This document shows positions 22,740-33,178 of a stretch of 64,000 nucleotides of DNA, piece by piece. The stretch covers positions 124,001 to 188,000 of the forward strand of contig SZXW01000014.1 in the NCBI GenBank assembly GCA_005862285.1, written 5' to 3'. Position numbers and translations under genes: made by a program. The DNA comes from Chlorobium sp. (GTDB lineage Bacteria > Bacteroidota > Chlorobiia > Chlorobiales > Chlorobiaceae). The notes under the pieces are model-generated. The model did not search any database. It saw only the letters and a program-made list of their open reading frames with translations, and had not been told where the DNA came from. The number at the start of each line of letters is the position of its first letter. Positions within the stretch are counted from its first letter, which is position 1.

Positions 22740-23117
22740 TCACTTCAACTCTACTGTTGCACCTGCGTCTTTCAACTCTTTGGCAATCTTTTCGGCTTCT
22801 TCTTTGGAAACGCCTTCTTTCACGTTTTTCGGAGCACCGTCGACGAGATCTTTCGCTTCTTTCAGGCCAAGACCGGTAATAGCACGAACAGCTTTGATGA
22901 CGTTGATCTTGCTTTCGCCTGCGGCAGCGAGAACAACATTGAACTCGGTCTGCTCTTCCTGTACCGGAACTTCACCGGCTGCAGGAGCAGCAGCGACACC
23001 GGCTACGACTGCAGGAGCTGCAGTGACACCGAATTTATCTTCGAGAGCTTTCACCAACTCGGATGCTTCCGTAAGGGTCAACTTACCAATTTCCTCTACA
23101 AGTGTTTCGATAGACAT
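22740..23117 (-). CDS. rplL: Ribosomal protein L7/L12
   Basis: Stalk protein of the large ribosomal subunit that recruits translation GTPases. Start ATG at 23115-23117 ([18 protein letters not shown]) with GAGGGA just upstream; the open frame runs nine codons further. 125 residues: N-terminal dimerisation domain, an Ala/Val/Pro hinge (about 35-55), and the C-terminal domain [20 protein letters not shown]...[15 protein letters not shown]. Directly follows rplJ. Confidence 0.97.
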   Translation of the reverse strand: MSIETLVEEIGKLTLTEASELVKALEDKFGVTAAPAVVAGVAAAPAAGEVPVQEEQTEFNVVLAAAGESKINVIKAVRAITGLGLKEAKDLVDGAPKNVKEGVSKEEAEKIAKELKDAGATVELK

Positions 23118-23184
23118 TATTTCCCTCTCTTGTTTTATTGTCAATTAAATTAATTCGTTGAGTGCGTAATATTTTTTGAATGTG

Positions 23185-23706
23185 TCACTGCTTCTGTTTG
23201 GCAATCTGATCGAGAACACTCACAAGGTTCCTCGTAACAGCATTGACAACCATAGGCACAGAAGCAACCATGTTGTTGACAAGACCCGCGACACGGCCGA
23301 TGTTTTCAGTTTTCGAAAGCATCTCGGAAAGAGCCTGAAGTGTATCTGCGCCATACACCACACCATCGATCGCCGCCATCTTGAACTTCAGCGCTTCGTT
23401 GGTCTTGCTGAATTTCCTGATGACTTTCGCAGGCGCGATAGGATCATCATATCCGAATGCAACTCCGGTGGTGCTTTTCAGACCGGCTGAAAGCTTGTCC
23501 GCTCCGGCCATATCCTTCAGTGCTTTCCTGACAAGAGTATTCTTGACAACACGATAGTCGATTCCCGCCTTCCTGAACTCATTGCGCAGTTCGGCCATCT
23601 TCTGGACATTCAAACCCTGATATTCGGTCAGGTAAATACCTTGTGACCTGCTGATCTTTTCAGCAACTTCCTGAACTATCTGTTCTTTTGTATCCCGCTT
23701 CATCAT
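23185..23706 (-). CDS. rplJ: Ribosomal protein L10
   Basis: Base of the L7/L12 stalk. 173 residues, starting MMKRDTKEQIVQEVAEKISRSQGIYLTEYQGL with GGGGTG upstream; the second ATG (23703) is equally possible. It lies 15 bases after rplA and 67 bases before rplL. The usual autoregulatory leader site for L10-L12 would lie within this short gap or inside rplA; I cannot recognise it by eye. Confidence 0.96.
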   Translation of the reverse strand: MMKRDTKEQIVQEVAEKISRSQGIYLTEYQGLNVQKMAELRNEFRKAGIDYRVVKNTLVRKALKDMAGADKLSAGLKSTTGVAFGYDDPIAPAKVIRKFSKTNEALKFKMAAIDGVVYGADTLQALSEMLSKTENIGRVAGLVNNMVASVPMVVNAVTRNLVSVLDQIAKQKQ

Positions 23707-23721
23707 ATGAACACCCCCCTT

Positions 23722-24411
23722 TTAGGCGACAAATTTTTCCTTTTTAACCCTCACGCTCGGCGACATGGTGCTTGAAAGCGCGATACCCTGAACATACTGA
23801 CCTTTCGCCGCTGACGGCTTCAGGCGGACAACCTCCCTGAGGAAGCTGGAGATATTGGCAACGAGCTTCTCTGTCTCGAACGACATCTTGCCGACCGGAG
23901 CATGAACGTTGCCGGCTTTATCAACCCTGAACTCTATTTTACCTGCCTTGACTTCCCTGACCGCCTTTGCGACATCCATTGTCACCGTACCGGATTTCGG
24001 GTTCGGCATCAGACCGCGGGGGCCAAGAATCTTAGCAACCTTTCCAAGCTGTCCCATGACATCAGGCGTTGCGATGATAACATCGACTCCTGTCCATCCT
24101 TCCTGGATCTTCTCGATATATTCCTCAAAACCCACCATATCGGCACCAGCTTCTCTCGCCTCTTCAGCTTTCGCCTCCTTGCAGACAACAAGGACCGAAA
24201 CAGTCTTGCCTGTTCCATGAGGAAGCATAACCGTACCGCGGACCACCTGGTCGGCATGACGGGGATCAACCCCGAGTTTGACGGCAACATCGACAGTTGC
24301 GTCAAATTTCACGTCCGTAATTTCCCGGACTTTCTCGACTGCATCGGCAAGATCGTACTCCTGGAAACGGTCGATCTTCGTCAGTGCATTTCTGTATTTT
24401 TTTCCTGCCAT
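23722..24411 (-). CDS. rplA: Ribosomal protein L1
   Basis: Binds 23S rRNA at the mobile L1 stalk and in other bacteria represses its own operon. 229 residues. It begins [21 protein letters not shown]; the segment [20 protein letters not shown] and the [12 protein letters not shown] loop near residue 140 are characteristic. Between rplK and rplJ in the conserved order. Confidence 0.97.
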   Translation of the reverse strand: MAGKKYRNALTKIDRFQEYDLADAVEKVREITDVKFDATVDVAVKLGVDPRHADQVVRGTVMLPHGTGKTVSVLVVCKEAKAEEAREAGADMVGFEEYIEKIQEGWTGVDVIIATPDVMGQLGKVAKILGPRGLMPNPKSGTVTMDVAKAVREVKAGKIEFRVDKAGNVHAPVGKMSFETEKLVANISSFLREVVRLKPSAAKGQYVQGIALSSTMSPSVRVKKEKFVA

Positions 24412-24483
24412 TTTTAATCTTTTGTAAAGTGGTTAAAAAAGCGGCTTTTCAGCCTCCCACACTCTTTCGGGCGACGTAACCGG

Positions 24484-24909
24484 TCAGCCCTGAACAACGA
24501 TTCCCATGCTTCTTGCGGTACCCATGATCATCTCTTCGGCACCCTTGAGATCAACAGCATTGAGATCCGGCTTTTTCAGCTCGGCAATCTTGCGTACCTG
24601 CTCACGGGTTACAGTACCGACCTTGTTGCGGTTCGGCTCACCAGAACCTTTCTTCAGCTGGGCTTCCTTGAGGAGAAGAACTGCAGCCGGAGGAGTCTTG
24701 GTGATAAAGGTGAACGATTTGTCAGAATAGACGGTGATCACCACAGGAATGATCATTCCTGCTTCGGACTGGGTTTTTGCATTGAACTGCTTGCAGAACT
24801 CCATGATATTGACACCCTTCTGACCGAGGGCCGGACCGACAGGAGGAGCAGGATTTGCTGCGCCTGCAGGAATCTGCAGCTTGATGAAACCGATTACCTT
24901 TTTTGCCAT
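24484..24909 (-). CDS. rplK: Ribosomal protein L11
   Basis: 141 residues, the standard length. The N-terminal segment [20 protein letters not shown] contains the proline-rich thiostrepton-binding turn; the C-terminal rRNA-binding domain includes [18 protein letters not shown] and [11 protein letters not shown]. It follows nusG by 40 bases and precedes rplA by about 70. Confidence 0.97.
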   Translation of the reverse strand: MAKKVIGFIKLQIPAGAANPAPPVGPALGQKGVNIMEFCKQFNAKTQSEAGMIIPVVITVYSDKSFTFITKTPPAAVLLLKEAQLKKGSGEPNRNKVGTVTREQVRKIAELKKPDLNAVDLKGAEEMIMGTARSMGIVVQG

Positions 24910-24949
24910 AAACTATTACAATTCAGAAGCTTAAATAACTTAAGCGCTA

Positions 24950-25525
24950 TTATTGAGAAACTGACTTAACCTGTGAAAAATCAAGCTCTGTCGGCGTACT
25001 GCGACCAAAAAAGCTGATCATTACCTTAACCTTCATCCTTTCGGTGCAAACCTCATGAACGACACCGGTCAGCGAACTGAACGGACCATCTATTACTTTT
25101 ACTGAATCTCCGAGCTTGAACGGCGCCTCCACAACGGAACGATGCTCAAGAACATTTTCCGGTTCGAGTATTTTTTCCACCTCTTCCGGCCGAAGCGGAG
25201 TAGGAACATCATCAACACCAAGAAAACCCATCACGGAAGGAATATCGAGGATAAGGTTCCTTGTCTGCTTGTCGAGCACTGCCTCGATCAGCACATATCC
25301 CGGAAAAGCGTTCTTGGTAAGACTTCTTTTCTTTCCGTTTTTCACTTCCACAAAACGCTCATAGGGAACATAAACCTGCAGGATTTTTTCGGCAAGTCCG
25401 CAACGGGCGACTTCCGCCTCGATTCCTTCCTTTACCTTGCGCTCATGGCCTGAATATATCCGGAGTGCATACCAGCGCGCAACCGGTGTCTCCGGAATTT
25501 CCGTTTCCTTTTTTCTTGGACTCAT
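24950..25525 (-). CDS. nusG: Transcription termination/antitermination protein NusG
   Basis: Links RNA polymerase to the ribosome or Rho. I prefer the ATG at 25523-25525 (MSPRKKETEIPETP), 191 residues, with AAGG upstream; a GTG two codons earlier is possible. The NGN domain has RWYALRIYSGHERKVKEGIE and VPYERFVEVKNGKKR; the KOW domain near the C-terminus has GDSVKVIDGPFSSLTGVVHEV. Sits between secE and rplK as in most bacteria. Confidence 0.96.
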   Translation of the reverse strand: MSPRKKETEIPETPVARWYALRIYSGHERKVKEGIEAEVARCGLAEKILQVYVPYERFVEVKNGKKRSLTKNAFPGYVLIEAVLDKQTRNLILDIPSVMGFLGVDDVPTPLRPEEVEKILEPENVLEHRSVVEAPFKLGDSVKVIDGPFSSLTGVVHEVCTERMKVKVMISFFGRSTPTELDFSQVKSVSQ

Positions 25526-25546
25526 CGACACGCCTTAACCTGTTTC

Positions 25547-25738
25547 TTACAATAACTTACCCATAACAAAACCGATGATCTGGTCAACAAGAAACGTAAA
25601 CAAGGCAAGAATACCTGAAACCGTCAGAACAACCACCGTCAAATCCTTGGCTTCATCCTTGGTCGGCCAGACAACCTTCCGCATCTCACTGATCACATCC
25701 CGATAATACTGACTTACTTTACCGATATATTTATTCAT
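25547..25738 (-). CDS. secE: Protein translocase subunit SecE
   Basis: Single-span SecE that clamps the SecY halves. 63 residues: an amphipathic helix with SEMRKVVWPTKDEA, followed by one membrane helix (about residues 33-58). This is the short bacterial form with one membrane segment instead of the three in E. coli. It follows tRNA-Trp by 45 bases and precedes nusG by about 20. Confidence 0.95.
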   Translation of the reverse strand: MNKYIGKVSQYYRDVISEMRKVVWPTKDEAKDLTVVVLTVSGILALFTFLVDQIIGFVMGKLL

Positions 25739-25783
25739 GAATTACCGTCCGGAATAAACTTCAGTGAACACTTACATATGATG

Positions 25784-25856
25784 CACGTCAGGAGGGACTC
25801 GAACCCCCAACCTGCGGTTTTGGAGACCGCTGCTCTACCAATTAAGCTACTGACGT
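25784..25856 (-). tRNA. tRNA-Trp (anticodon CCA)
   Basis: Full cloverleaf of 73 bases: acceptor ACGTCAG/CTGACGT, anticodon stem GCGGT/ACCGC around CTCCAAA, T arm GGGGGTTCGAGTCCCTC. CCA end not encoded. Last of four tRNAs before secE. Confidence 0.96.
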
Positions 25857-25876
25857 ATCAACTACTCCAAAACCTG

Positions 25877-25949
<73 letters not shown>

Positions 25950-25959
25950 CTTTGAAACG

Positions 25960-26042
25960 TGGGTAGGGGAGGATTCGAACCTCCGAAGACATATGTCGAC
26001 AGATTTACAGTCTGTTGCGTTTAACCACTTCGCTACCTACCC
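25960..26042 (-). tRNA. tRNA-Tyr (anticodon GTA)
   Basis: 83 bases, class II with long variable arm (GTCGACATATGTCTTC region). Acceptor GGGTAGG/CCTACCC, anticodon stem CAGAC-TGTAAAT-type loop reading GTA. CCA not encoded. Confidence 0.95.
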
Positions 26043-26054
26043 GATTCATTCCTG

Positions 26055-26127
26055 AGCTGGTGATGGGACTCGAACCCGCAACCTGCTGATTACAAGTCAG
26101 CTGCTCTACCAATTGAGCTACACCAGC
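26055..26127 (-). tRNA. tRNA-Thr (anticodon TGT)
   Basis: 73 bases, acceptor GCTGGTG/CACCAGC, anticodon stem CTGAC-TTGTAAT region reading TGT, T arm GCGGGTTCGAGTCCCAT. First of the cluster; CCA not encoded. Confidence 0.95.
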
Positions 26128-26152
26128 AGCTTATTTAAAAAACAGGGCAGGT

Positions 26153-26180
26153 AATATAATGAGAGGTTTCAAAAAATCAA
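26153..26180 (-). promoter_or_regulatory. Candidate promoter of the tRNA-secE-nusG cluster
   Basis: On the minus strand TTGATT (26175-26180), 16 bases, TATATT (26153-26158), about 26 bases before the first tRNA. A sigma-70-like match in the only gap upstream of the cluster; not verified. Confidence 0.45.
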
Positions 26181-26199
26181 AGAAAAAAGGATTTATTTG

Positions 26200-26976
26200 T
26201 CATCTCTTCACTATTCCGGCAAAAAAACCCGACAGCCAGATTGTGACTTCCCTCGATACAAACCTTTGCGAAAAGGAAAGAACCGCATCGAGCGGTGTCG
26301 GGAATATCCGCAGCCTGTTTTTTTCGAAACCTTTTATTGCCGCCCTCACAACTTTTTCAGCGCTGTAAAGAGGCAGGCGGATAACCGATGCATCGTGACC
26401 GGTTCGTTCGAGAAAGCCGGTATCGATAAAACCGGGACAGACCGCGACAACGCTCACTCCCCTGTTCTTCACTTCCATATGCATCGCTTCGCTGAGCGTT
26501 ATCATGAAAGACTTGGTTGCCGAATAGAGCCCAAGCCCTGGAACGCCCTGCAGACCGCCCAGCGAAGCAACATTGATGATACCGCCCGAACCGGCGGCGA
26601 TCATATCCGGGAGAAACAGCCGGGCAAGCCTTGCCGATGCCAGCATGTTGACAGACACAATTTCATCGAATTTTTCCAGGGGCATCTGCGTGAACTCCCC
26701 TGCTCTTGACAATCCGGCGCAATTGACCAGAATGTCGATCACAATCCCGTTCGAACGGCAATACTCATAAATACGCTCAGTTGCACCGGCATCACTCAGG
26801 TCCTCGGCGAATACATTCGCGGCAATACTGTACCTTGAGCCAAGCTCCCGCCCGAGAGCGAGTAACCTGTCTCTGGAACGGGCTACAAGTACAAGGTGAT
26901 TTCCTCGACGGGCATACTCTCGGGCAAAAGCCTCGCCTATCCCCATCGAGGCTCCGGTTATCAGGATAACTGCCAT
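26200..26976 (-). CDS. Short-chain dehydrogenase/reductase
   Basis: A 258-residue NAD(P)-dependent oxidoreductase of the SDR superfamily. The N-terminal cofactor motif TGASMGIGEAFA (T-G-x3-G-x-G) is at residues 7-18, the NCAG-type motif near 88, and the catalytic YSATK near 153-157 with a serine-containing strand before it. The C-terminal region is hydrophobic (LSGFFAGIVKR), suggesting membrane association as in the DltE/YqjQ-like ketoreductases. Substrate unknown. It ends about 70 bases before the tRNA cluster and starts 18 bases after ispG, so it may be co-transcribed with ispG. Confidence 0.88.
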   Translation of the reverse strand: MAVILITGASMGIGEAFAREYARRGNHLVLVARSRDRLLALGRELGSRYSIAANVFAEDLSDAGATERIYEYCRSNGIVIDILVNCAGLSRAGEFTQMPLEKFDEIVSVNMLASARLARLFLPDMIAAGSGGIINVASLGGLQGVPGLGLYSATKSFMITLSEAMHMEVKNRGVSVVAVCPGFIDTGFLERTGHDASVIRLPLYSAEKVVRAAIKGFEKNRLRIFPTPLDAVLSFSQRFVSREVTIWLSGFFAGIVKR

Positions 26977-26994
26977 GAAGACCTCAAACTCACC

Positions 26995-29046
26995 CTAACG
27001 CGCTTCAACCCATTTGCCCCGATCCCTGATAAGCCCGATCAGCCGGTCAACAGCTTCCGATTCCGGGATATTCTCCTCAACACACTCCCTGCCTACATAG
27101 AGACTTATCCGGTTCTTTCCGGCTCCGACATACCCGAAATCGGCATCCGCCATTTCACCGGGCCCGTTGACAATACACCCCATGATCCCGATCTTCAGGC
27201 CTTTCAGATGCCCGGTCCTTACCTTGATGGCAGCGGTTGCATGCTCAAGGTCAAAATAGGTTCTGCCGCAACCAGGGCAAGAAATAAATTCAGTTTTGGA
27301 CATTCTCACTCGTGCGCCCTGCAGTATGTTGAATGCAAGATTGATTTCATCATCGGCAGGGAGAGATGTTTCGAGCGAAAGCATGTCGCCGATACCGTCA
27401 CAGAAAAGGGTTCCGGCCTGGATCGAACCTTCGATGAGATTTTCAAGCCTGCCGGATGCCCTCCCCCTGAAACGCACAACAAGCGGATAATCGAGTGAGC
27501 GGTTTTTAAATACCTGCACAAGCTTCCTGCAGGTGAAAACCTCCCGTTCCGAAACAATGGAAAACATGAGGTTCTCAACTCCCTGTTTACGCAGTTTTTC
27601 GGCAAGACTGGCGAGAACCTCGGCAGGCACCGATTCTCCTGACTGTTCATGGACAAAGCTCAACTCCATGACAGCACGGTGACTGCCTGCAAGATGCTTA
27701 AGAAAATCGGTTCCAAGCATCTCCCCTTCGACAATCTCGAGCCTCGCTTTGCTTACCTTGTCAAGAAGGCTGATGAAAATTGCTGTATCGGCGGTAACCG
27801 CTGAAACGAAACGGCCGGCATCTCCAAGTCTCTTAAGAAGATCATCGAGCAGCGCAAGATCGTTTTCCGCAGCAACGCGTATTTCGGCAAATTCGGAACG
27901 GATGGCGTCCAGCGGCTTTTCAGGGGCAAGCCTTTGTACAAGTTCTTCGAAAACTTCCTCATGACTGGCCAAAGGTGTGCGAACCGCTGTTTCAACCCGT
28001 GGCAGTTTATCCGAGCCAACAGTAACTCCGGCAATATCTATCAGGGCAGACGGCCTGCGCTGATAGGTAAACGGATCGAACGGCAAATCTTCCTGCATTG
28101 AGGCAGCCTGTTCTGCCGCAAGGTTGCGGCTTTCGACAACCTGTTTCAGGGGCAAACGGCCACGGTCACCTTTCACAAGATGGAAGTCATTGTATTTTTT
28201 AACGATAGCAAAACCGACCGGAACCTCGTTGACCGGGTCTTCCGTCAGGGAAACCCTGATCGTGTCACCAAGCCCGTCCTCAAGCAGCGCACCGATTCCC
28301 ATGGCAGATTTGACACGCCCTTCATCACCGTCGCCTGCCTCCGTCACGCCGAGATGAAGCGGATAAGCGTAACGCAACTCCTCATCCGCTTTCCTGACAA
28401 GCAGGCGGTATGCCTGGATCATCACCCTGACATTGGAAGATTTCATGGAAAACAGGAGATCGTAATATCCAAGTTCCTCACAAATCCTGGCAAATTCAAG
28501 CGCCGCTTCAACCATACCTTCAGGTGAATTGCCGTAACGGCTCACGACCCTGTCGGATAAAGAACCATGATTTGTGCCGATCCTCATGGAAGCTCCGTAT
28601 TTCCTGGCTTTTTCCACCAGCGGGGCAAACTCTTCATGAACATGCTCGAGTTCTTCGCGATATTCTGCATCAGTATAGTCTTCAACGGAAAACTTCTGTT
28701 TTGCGGCGTAGTTTCCGGGATTGACGCGGATATTCTCGACAAATTCCACGGCTTTCATGGCAGCGCGTGCAGAAAAGTGAATATCTGCGACAAGAGGGGT
28801 ATCGATCCTGTCCCGGCGAAGCTGGTCCCGGATAGCACCGAGGTTTTCGGCATCTTTCTCGGTAGGAACTGTCAGGCGGATGATCTCGCAACCTGCTTCA
28901 TACAGCCTCCTGCACTGCTGAACTGTCGCATGTGTATCCATGGTATGAGTATTGGTCATGGATTCCACTCTTATGGGCTGGTACCCGCCAAGTGCAATTT
29001 TTCCAAAAGCAACTTCACGGGTTAAACGGCGGCGATACTGGTACAT
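26995..29046 (-). CDS. ispG: 4-hydroxy-3-methylbut-2-enyl diphosphate synthase, long form
   Basis: Reduces methylerythritol cyclodiphosphate to HMBPP in the MEP isoprenoid pathway, feeding carotenoids, bacteriochlorophyll tails and quinones. 683 residues against about 370 in E. coli: this is the three-domain form with a large insert (about residues 270-570) between the TIM barrel and the Fe-S domain, as in Bacteroidetes, Chlamydia and plants. TIM-barrel start: TREVAFGKIALGGYQPIRVESMTNT. The [4Fe-4S] ligands are in SCPGCGRTYFD (about 587) and GCIVNGPGEMADADFGYVG (about 622). Upstream, on the same strand, is the FtsB-like gene. Confidence 0.96.
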   Translation of the reverse strand: MYQYRRRLTREVAFGKIALGGYQPIRVESMTNTHTMDTHATVQQCRRLYEAGCEIIRLTVPTEKDAENLGAIRDQLRRDRIDTPLVADIHFSARAAMKAVEFVENIRVNPGNYAAKQKFSVEDYTDAEYREELEHVHEEFAPLVEKARKYGASMRIGTNHGSLSDRVVSRYGNSPEGMVEAALEFARICEELGYYDLLFSMKSSNVRVMIQAYRLLVRKADEELRYAYPLHLGVTEAGDGDEGRVKSAMGIGALLEDGLGDTIRVSLTEDPVNEVPVGFAIVKKYNDFHLVKGDRGRLPLKQVVESRNLAAEQAASMQEDLPFDPFTYQRRPSALIDIAGVTVGSDKLPRVETAVRTPLASHEEVFEELVQRLAPEKPLDAIRSEFAEIRVAAENDLALLDDLLKRLGDAGRFVSAVTADTAIFISLLDKVSKARLEIVEGEMLGTDFLKHLAGSHRAVMELSFVHEQSGESVPAEVLASLAEKLRKQGVENLMFSIVSEREVFTCRKLVQVFKNRSLDYPLVVRFRGRASGRLENLIEGSIQAGTLFCDGIGDMLSLETSLPADDEINLAFNILQGARVRMSKTEFISCPGCGRTYFDLEHATAAIKVRTGHLKGLKIGIMGCIVNGPGEMADADFGYVGAGKNRISLYVGRECVEENIPESEAVDRLIGLIRDRGKWVEAR

Positions 29047-29071
29047 TGAATTATAACGCGTTGTATGAAAA

Positions 29072-29380
29072 TTACTGATCTCTTATGATAAAAAGGGTTT
29101 CCCCCTGTTTGCGGAAATTATATTTCTCCCTTGCAGCCTTTTCGATACTGTCCGGTTTTTTGGCGTTCTGAATGCGTTCTTCGTTTTCAAGGATTTTCTG
29201 CTGCTGCTGTTTCAGCCGCTCATGAAGCACGCGATTTTCCGCTTGCATCCTGATTCTTTTAACGATACCCAGATCATCGAAAAGCATCCAGATGACAAAC
29301 AGAACGAAACCAACCTGAAAAAAAACTTTTTTCGGATTTTCCCGAATATACTCCCAGACAGAATTGACAATATTTTTCAT
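29072..29380 (-). CDS. FtsB/DivIC-like septum formation protein
   Basis: A 102-residue bitopic membrane protein. The N-terminus is short and cytoplasmic, one membrane helix spans about residues 18-37 (VFFQVGFVLFVIWMLFDDLG), then a coiled coil (RMQAENRVLHERLKQQQQKI) and a conserved end with EKAAREKYNFRKQGETLFII. The last part, ARE-YxxxxxGE, is typical of FtsB/DivIC, which link FtsL and FtsQ in the divisome. Lies between eno and ispG on the same strand. Confidence 0.85.
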   Translation of the reverse strand: MKNIVNSVWEYIRENPKKVFFQVGFVLFVIWMLFDDLGIVKRIRMQAENRVLHERLKQQQQKILENEERIQNAKKPDSIEKAAREKYNFRKQGETLFIIRDQ

Positions 29381-29437
29381 TCCTCGTAAGCTTTTTACAC
29401 TGAATCTGCGGGGACTGCAGCCTTCGCGTCAAAACGG

Positions 29438-29476
29438 GAAAAAAACAAAGGGAACCCCGGTTGAATGAGGTTCCCT
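29438..29476 (-). terminator. Terminator downstream of eno
   Basis: On the minus strand AGGGAACC and GGTTCCCT pair around a 12-base loop and are followed by TTGTTTTTTT. Confidence 0.85.
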
Positions 29477-29495
29477 GCATATTATCGAGCTATAT

Positions 29496-30905
<1,410 letters not shown>

Positions 30906-31058
30906 TCATTACCAATTCATCGTCGGCACAAGGGCAAAAAAGACTTTTTTTTGTTTATTACAATTTAGTGAACTTTTTCCGCCAGCTAAACTGACCACAC
31001 CGATCTTCTTTACAATGGCCCGCAAGATCACCAATAATTTCAAATAAGGAGTCCAGCC

Positions 31059-33131
31059 ATGCAAGCCGTACAACCGGACAAACTGCGCAACATTGTCATT
31101 ACTGGTCATGCCGGATGCGGCAAGACCATGCTTACGGAGTCTCTTGCCCTTACGATGGGAGTAATAAATCGACTTGGAAGTATTGATGATGGAAATACCC
31201 TCTCCGACTACTCAACTGATGAAATTCAGAAAAAGCACAGTCTGAATACCAGCCTTGTTCATGGTTTCTGGAACGAATGCAAGATCAATATCATAGACAC
31301 CCCGGGACTGCTCGACTTTCATGGCGACGTCAAATCAGCCATGAGAGTCGCCGATACGGTACTGATAAGCGTTAATGCCGCAACTGGTGTTGAGGTCGGA
31401 ACCGATACCATATGGGAGTATACCAAAGAGTACTACAAACCGACCATGTTCGTCCTCTCGAAACTCGACGCGGACAGGGCGAGTTTCAACGAATCCATAA
31501 TGCAGCTCAAGGACCATTTCGGCCATCTTGTCACTCCCATTCAGTTCCCAATTGAAGAAGGACTCGGCCACCATGTGCTCATCGATATCCTGATGATGAA
31601 GCAGCTTGGGTTCACACCTGACAAACCCGGAAGCATGACTGTTTCCGAAATTCCCGACCTCTATCTGAAACGTGCGGAGGAAATGCACCAGCAGCTTGTC
31701 GAAGCGGTTGCCGAGACAGACGAGGTGCTGATGAACAAATTTTTCGAGGGAGGAAACCTCAGCGAGGATGAACTGAGAAACGGCATCAAATCCGCACTGG
31801 TAACAAGAACCTTTTTCCCGGTTTTCTGTACGTCCCCGCTCCATCTCATCGGAACGGAACGCTTGCTCAACGTCATTGTCAACATCTGCCCCTCTCCGAT
31901 CGAACGCGGCCCGGAACATGCAATCTGCACCGTCGACGAAACTGAAAAACTGCTCCAGCCCGATCCGGCAGGCACAACAATCGCTTTCATTTTCAAGACG
32001 ATGTCTGAACCTCGTGTCGGTGAAATTTCCTATATCAGGGTGTATTCCGGGCATCTCGAATCAGGACATGAGCTTATTGACGTCCAGACCGGTCAGCTTG
32101 AAAAACTCGGACAGGTTTACATCATGCTTGGACAGAAAAAAATTCCTGTCGACAGCCTGCTCGCCGGTGATATAGGGATGGTCGTAAAACTCAAAGATGC
32201 TCACACCAACGATACGCTTGCTGACAAGGGGTCAAGCTGCAGGATCAGTCCTATCATTTTCCCTGCTCCAATGCTTGCATCCGCAATCGTACCTGTAGCC
32301 CAGGGCGACGAAGAAAAAATTTCCGCCGGCCTGCAGCACCTGCATGAAGAGGATCCGAGTTTTACGGTCGATCACGATATCGAATTCAATCAGACTATCC
32401 TCAAAACACTTGGCGAAACACATCTCGATACGATCATCACCCGCCTTCAGGCTAAATTCAATGTGAAGGTAGAGATCTCTTCAATAAAAATACCTTACAG
32501 GGAAACAATCCGTCTCTCGTCATCGGCACAGGGAAAATACAAGAAACAATCCGGCGGCCGGGGACAGTACGGAGATGTCTGGGTACGTATCGAACCTCTT
32601 CCGCGCGATACCGGGTTTGAGTTTGCAAGCGAGGTTGTCGGCGGAGTCGTACCGACACGCTACCTTCCTGCCGTTGAAAAAGGACTTCGGGAAACTATCA
32701 CTTCAGGTATTCTTGCCGGTTATCCCATTGTGGACCTTAAGGCAGTCGCCTATGACGGCTCACACCACCCGGTTGACAGTTCCGAATTCGCATTCAAAAT
32801 TGCCGGGAGCATGGCATTCAAGAACGCTTTCGAAAAAGCGAAACCTTTCCTGCTTGAACCGATTTATGCACTTAATGTGTATGCACCCGATCAGTATACC
32901 GGAGAAATTGTCGGTGAAATTTCAAGCAAGCGTGGAAAAATACTCGGTATGGATGCTGATGTCAGAATGCAGGTCGTCAGGGCGCTCATACCGCAATCCG
33001 CGTTGACTTCGTTCCACCATGCACTTACCCGCCTGACCCAGAGCAGAGCAAGGTATTCCTATACTTTCAGCCATTACGAGGAAGCTCCGCCAGATATTGC
33101 ACAGCAAATCATCAACGAAAAGGAAAGCTGA
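31059..33131 (+). CDS. EF-G-like translation GTPase (divergent FusA paralogue)
   Basis: 690 residues with the five-domain EF-G plan, but divergent from housekeeping EF-G. P-loop GHAGCGKT at 16-23, G3 DTPG at 80-83, and G4 reads SKLD (S134-D137) where NKxD is usual. The switch I segment (LSDYSTDEIQKKHSLN) is close to the EF-G-2-like group. Domain IV begins around SAQGKYKKQSGGRGQYGDVWVR, an EF-G hallmark, and domain V ends FHHALTRLTQSRARYSYTFSHYEEAP. GGAG lies seven bases before the ATG. It stands alone, away from rpsL-rpsG-tuf. The family has been linked to translation or ribosome recycling variants, and its exact job here is not known. Confidence 0.88.
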   Translation: MQAVQPDKLRNIVITGHAGCGKTMLTESLALTMGVINRLGSIDDGNTLSDYSTDEIQKKHSLNTSLVHGFWNECKINIIDTPGLLDFHGDVKSAMRVADTVLISVNAATGVEVGTDTIWEYTKEYYKPTMFVLSKLDADRASFNESIMQLKDHFGHLVTPIQFPIEEGLGHHVLIDILMMKQLGFTPDKPGSMTVSEIPDLYLKRAEEMHQQLVEAVAETDEVLMNKFFEGGNLSEDELRNGIKSALVTRTFFPVFCTSPLHLIGTERLLNVIVNICPSPIERGPEHAICTVDETEKLLQPDPAGTTIAFIFKTMSEPRVGEISYIRVYSGHLESGHELIDVQTGQLEKLGQVYIMLGQKKIPVDSLLAGDIGMVVKLKDAHTNDTLADKGSSCRISPIIFPAPMLASAIVPVAQGDEEKISAGLQHLHEEDPSFTVDHDIEFNQTILKTLGETHLDTIITRLQAKFNVKVEISSIKIPYRETIRLSSSAQGKYKKQSGGRGQYGDVWVRIEPLPRDTGFEFASEVVGGVVPTRYLPAVEKGLRETITSGILAGYPIVDLKAVAYDGSHHPVDSSEFAFKIAGSMAFKNAFEKAKPFLLEPIYALNVYAPDQYTGEIVGEISSKRGKILGMDADVRMQVVRALIPQSALTSFHHALTRLTQSRARYSYTFSHYEEAPPDIAQQIINEKES

Positions 33132-33143
33132 ATTGATGAAGAG

Positions 33144-33178
33144 AGAGAAGCTCCGGATATACGGGGCTTCTCTTTTTC
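33144..33178 (+). terminator. Terminator of the EF-G-like gene
   Basis: AGAGAAGC and GCTTCTCT pair around a 14-base loop and are followed by TTTTT. It abuts the stop of the convergent glycosyltransferase. Confidence 0.85.
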
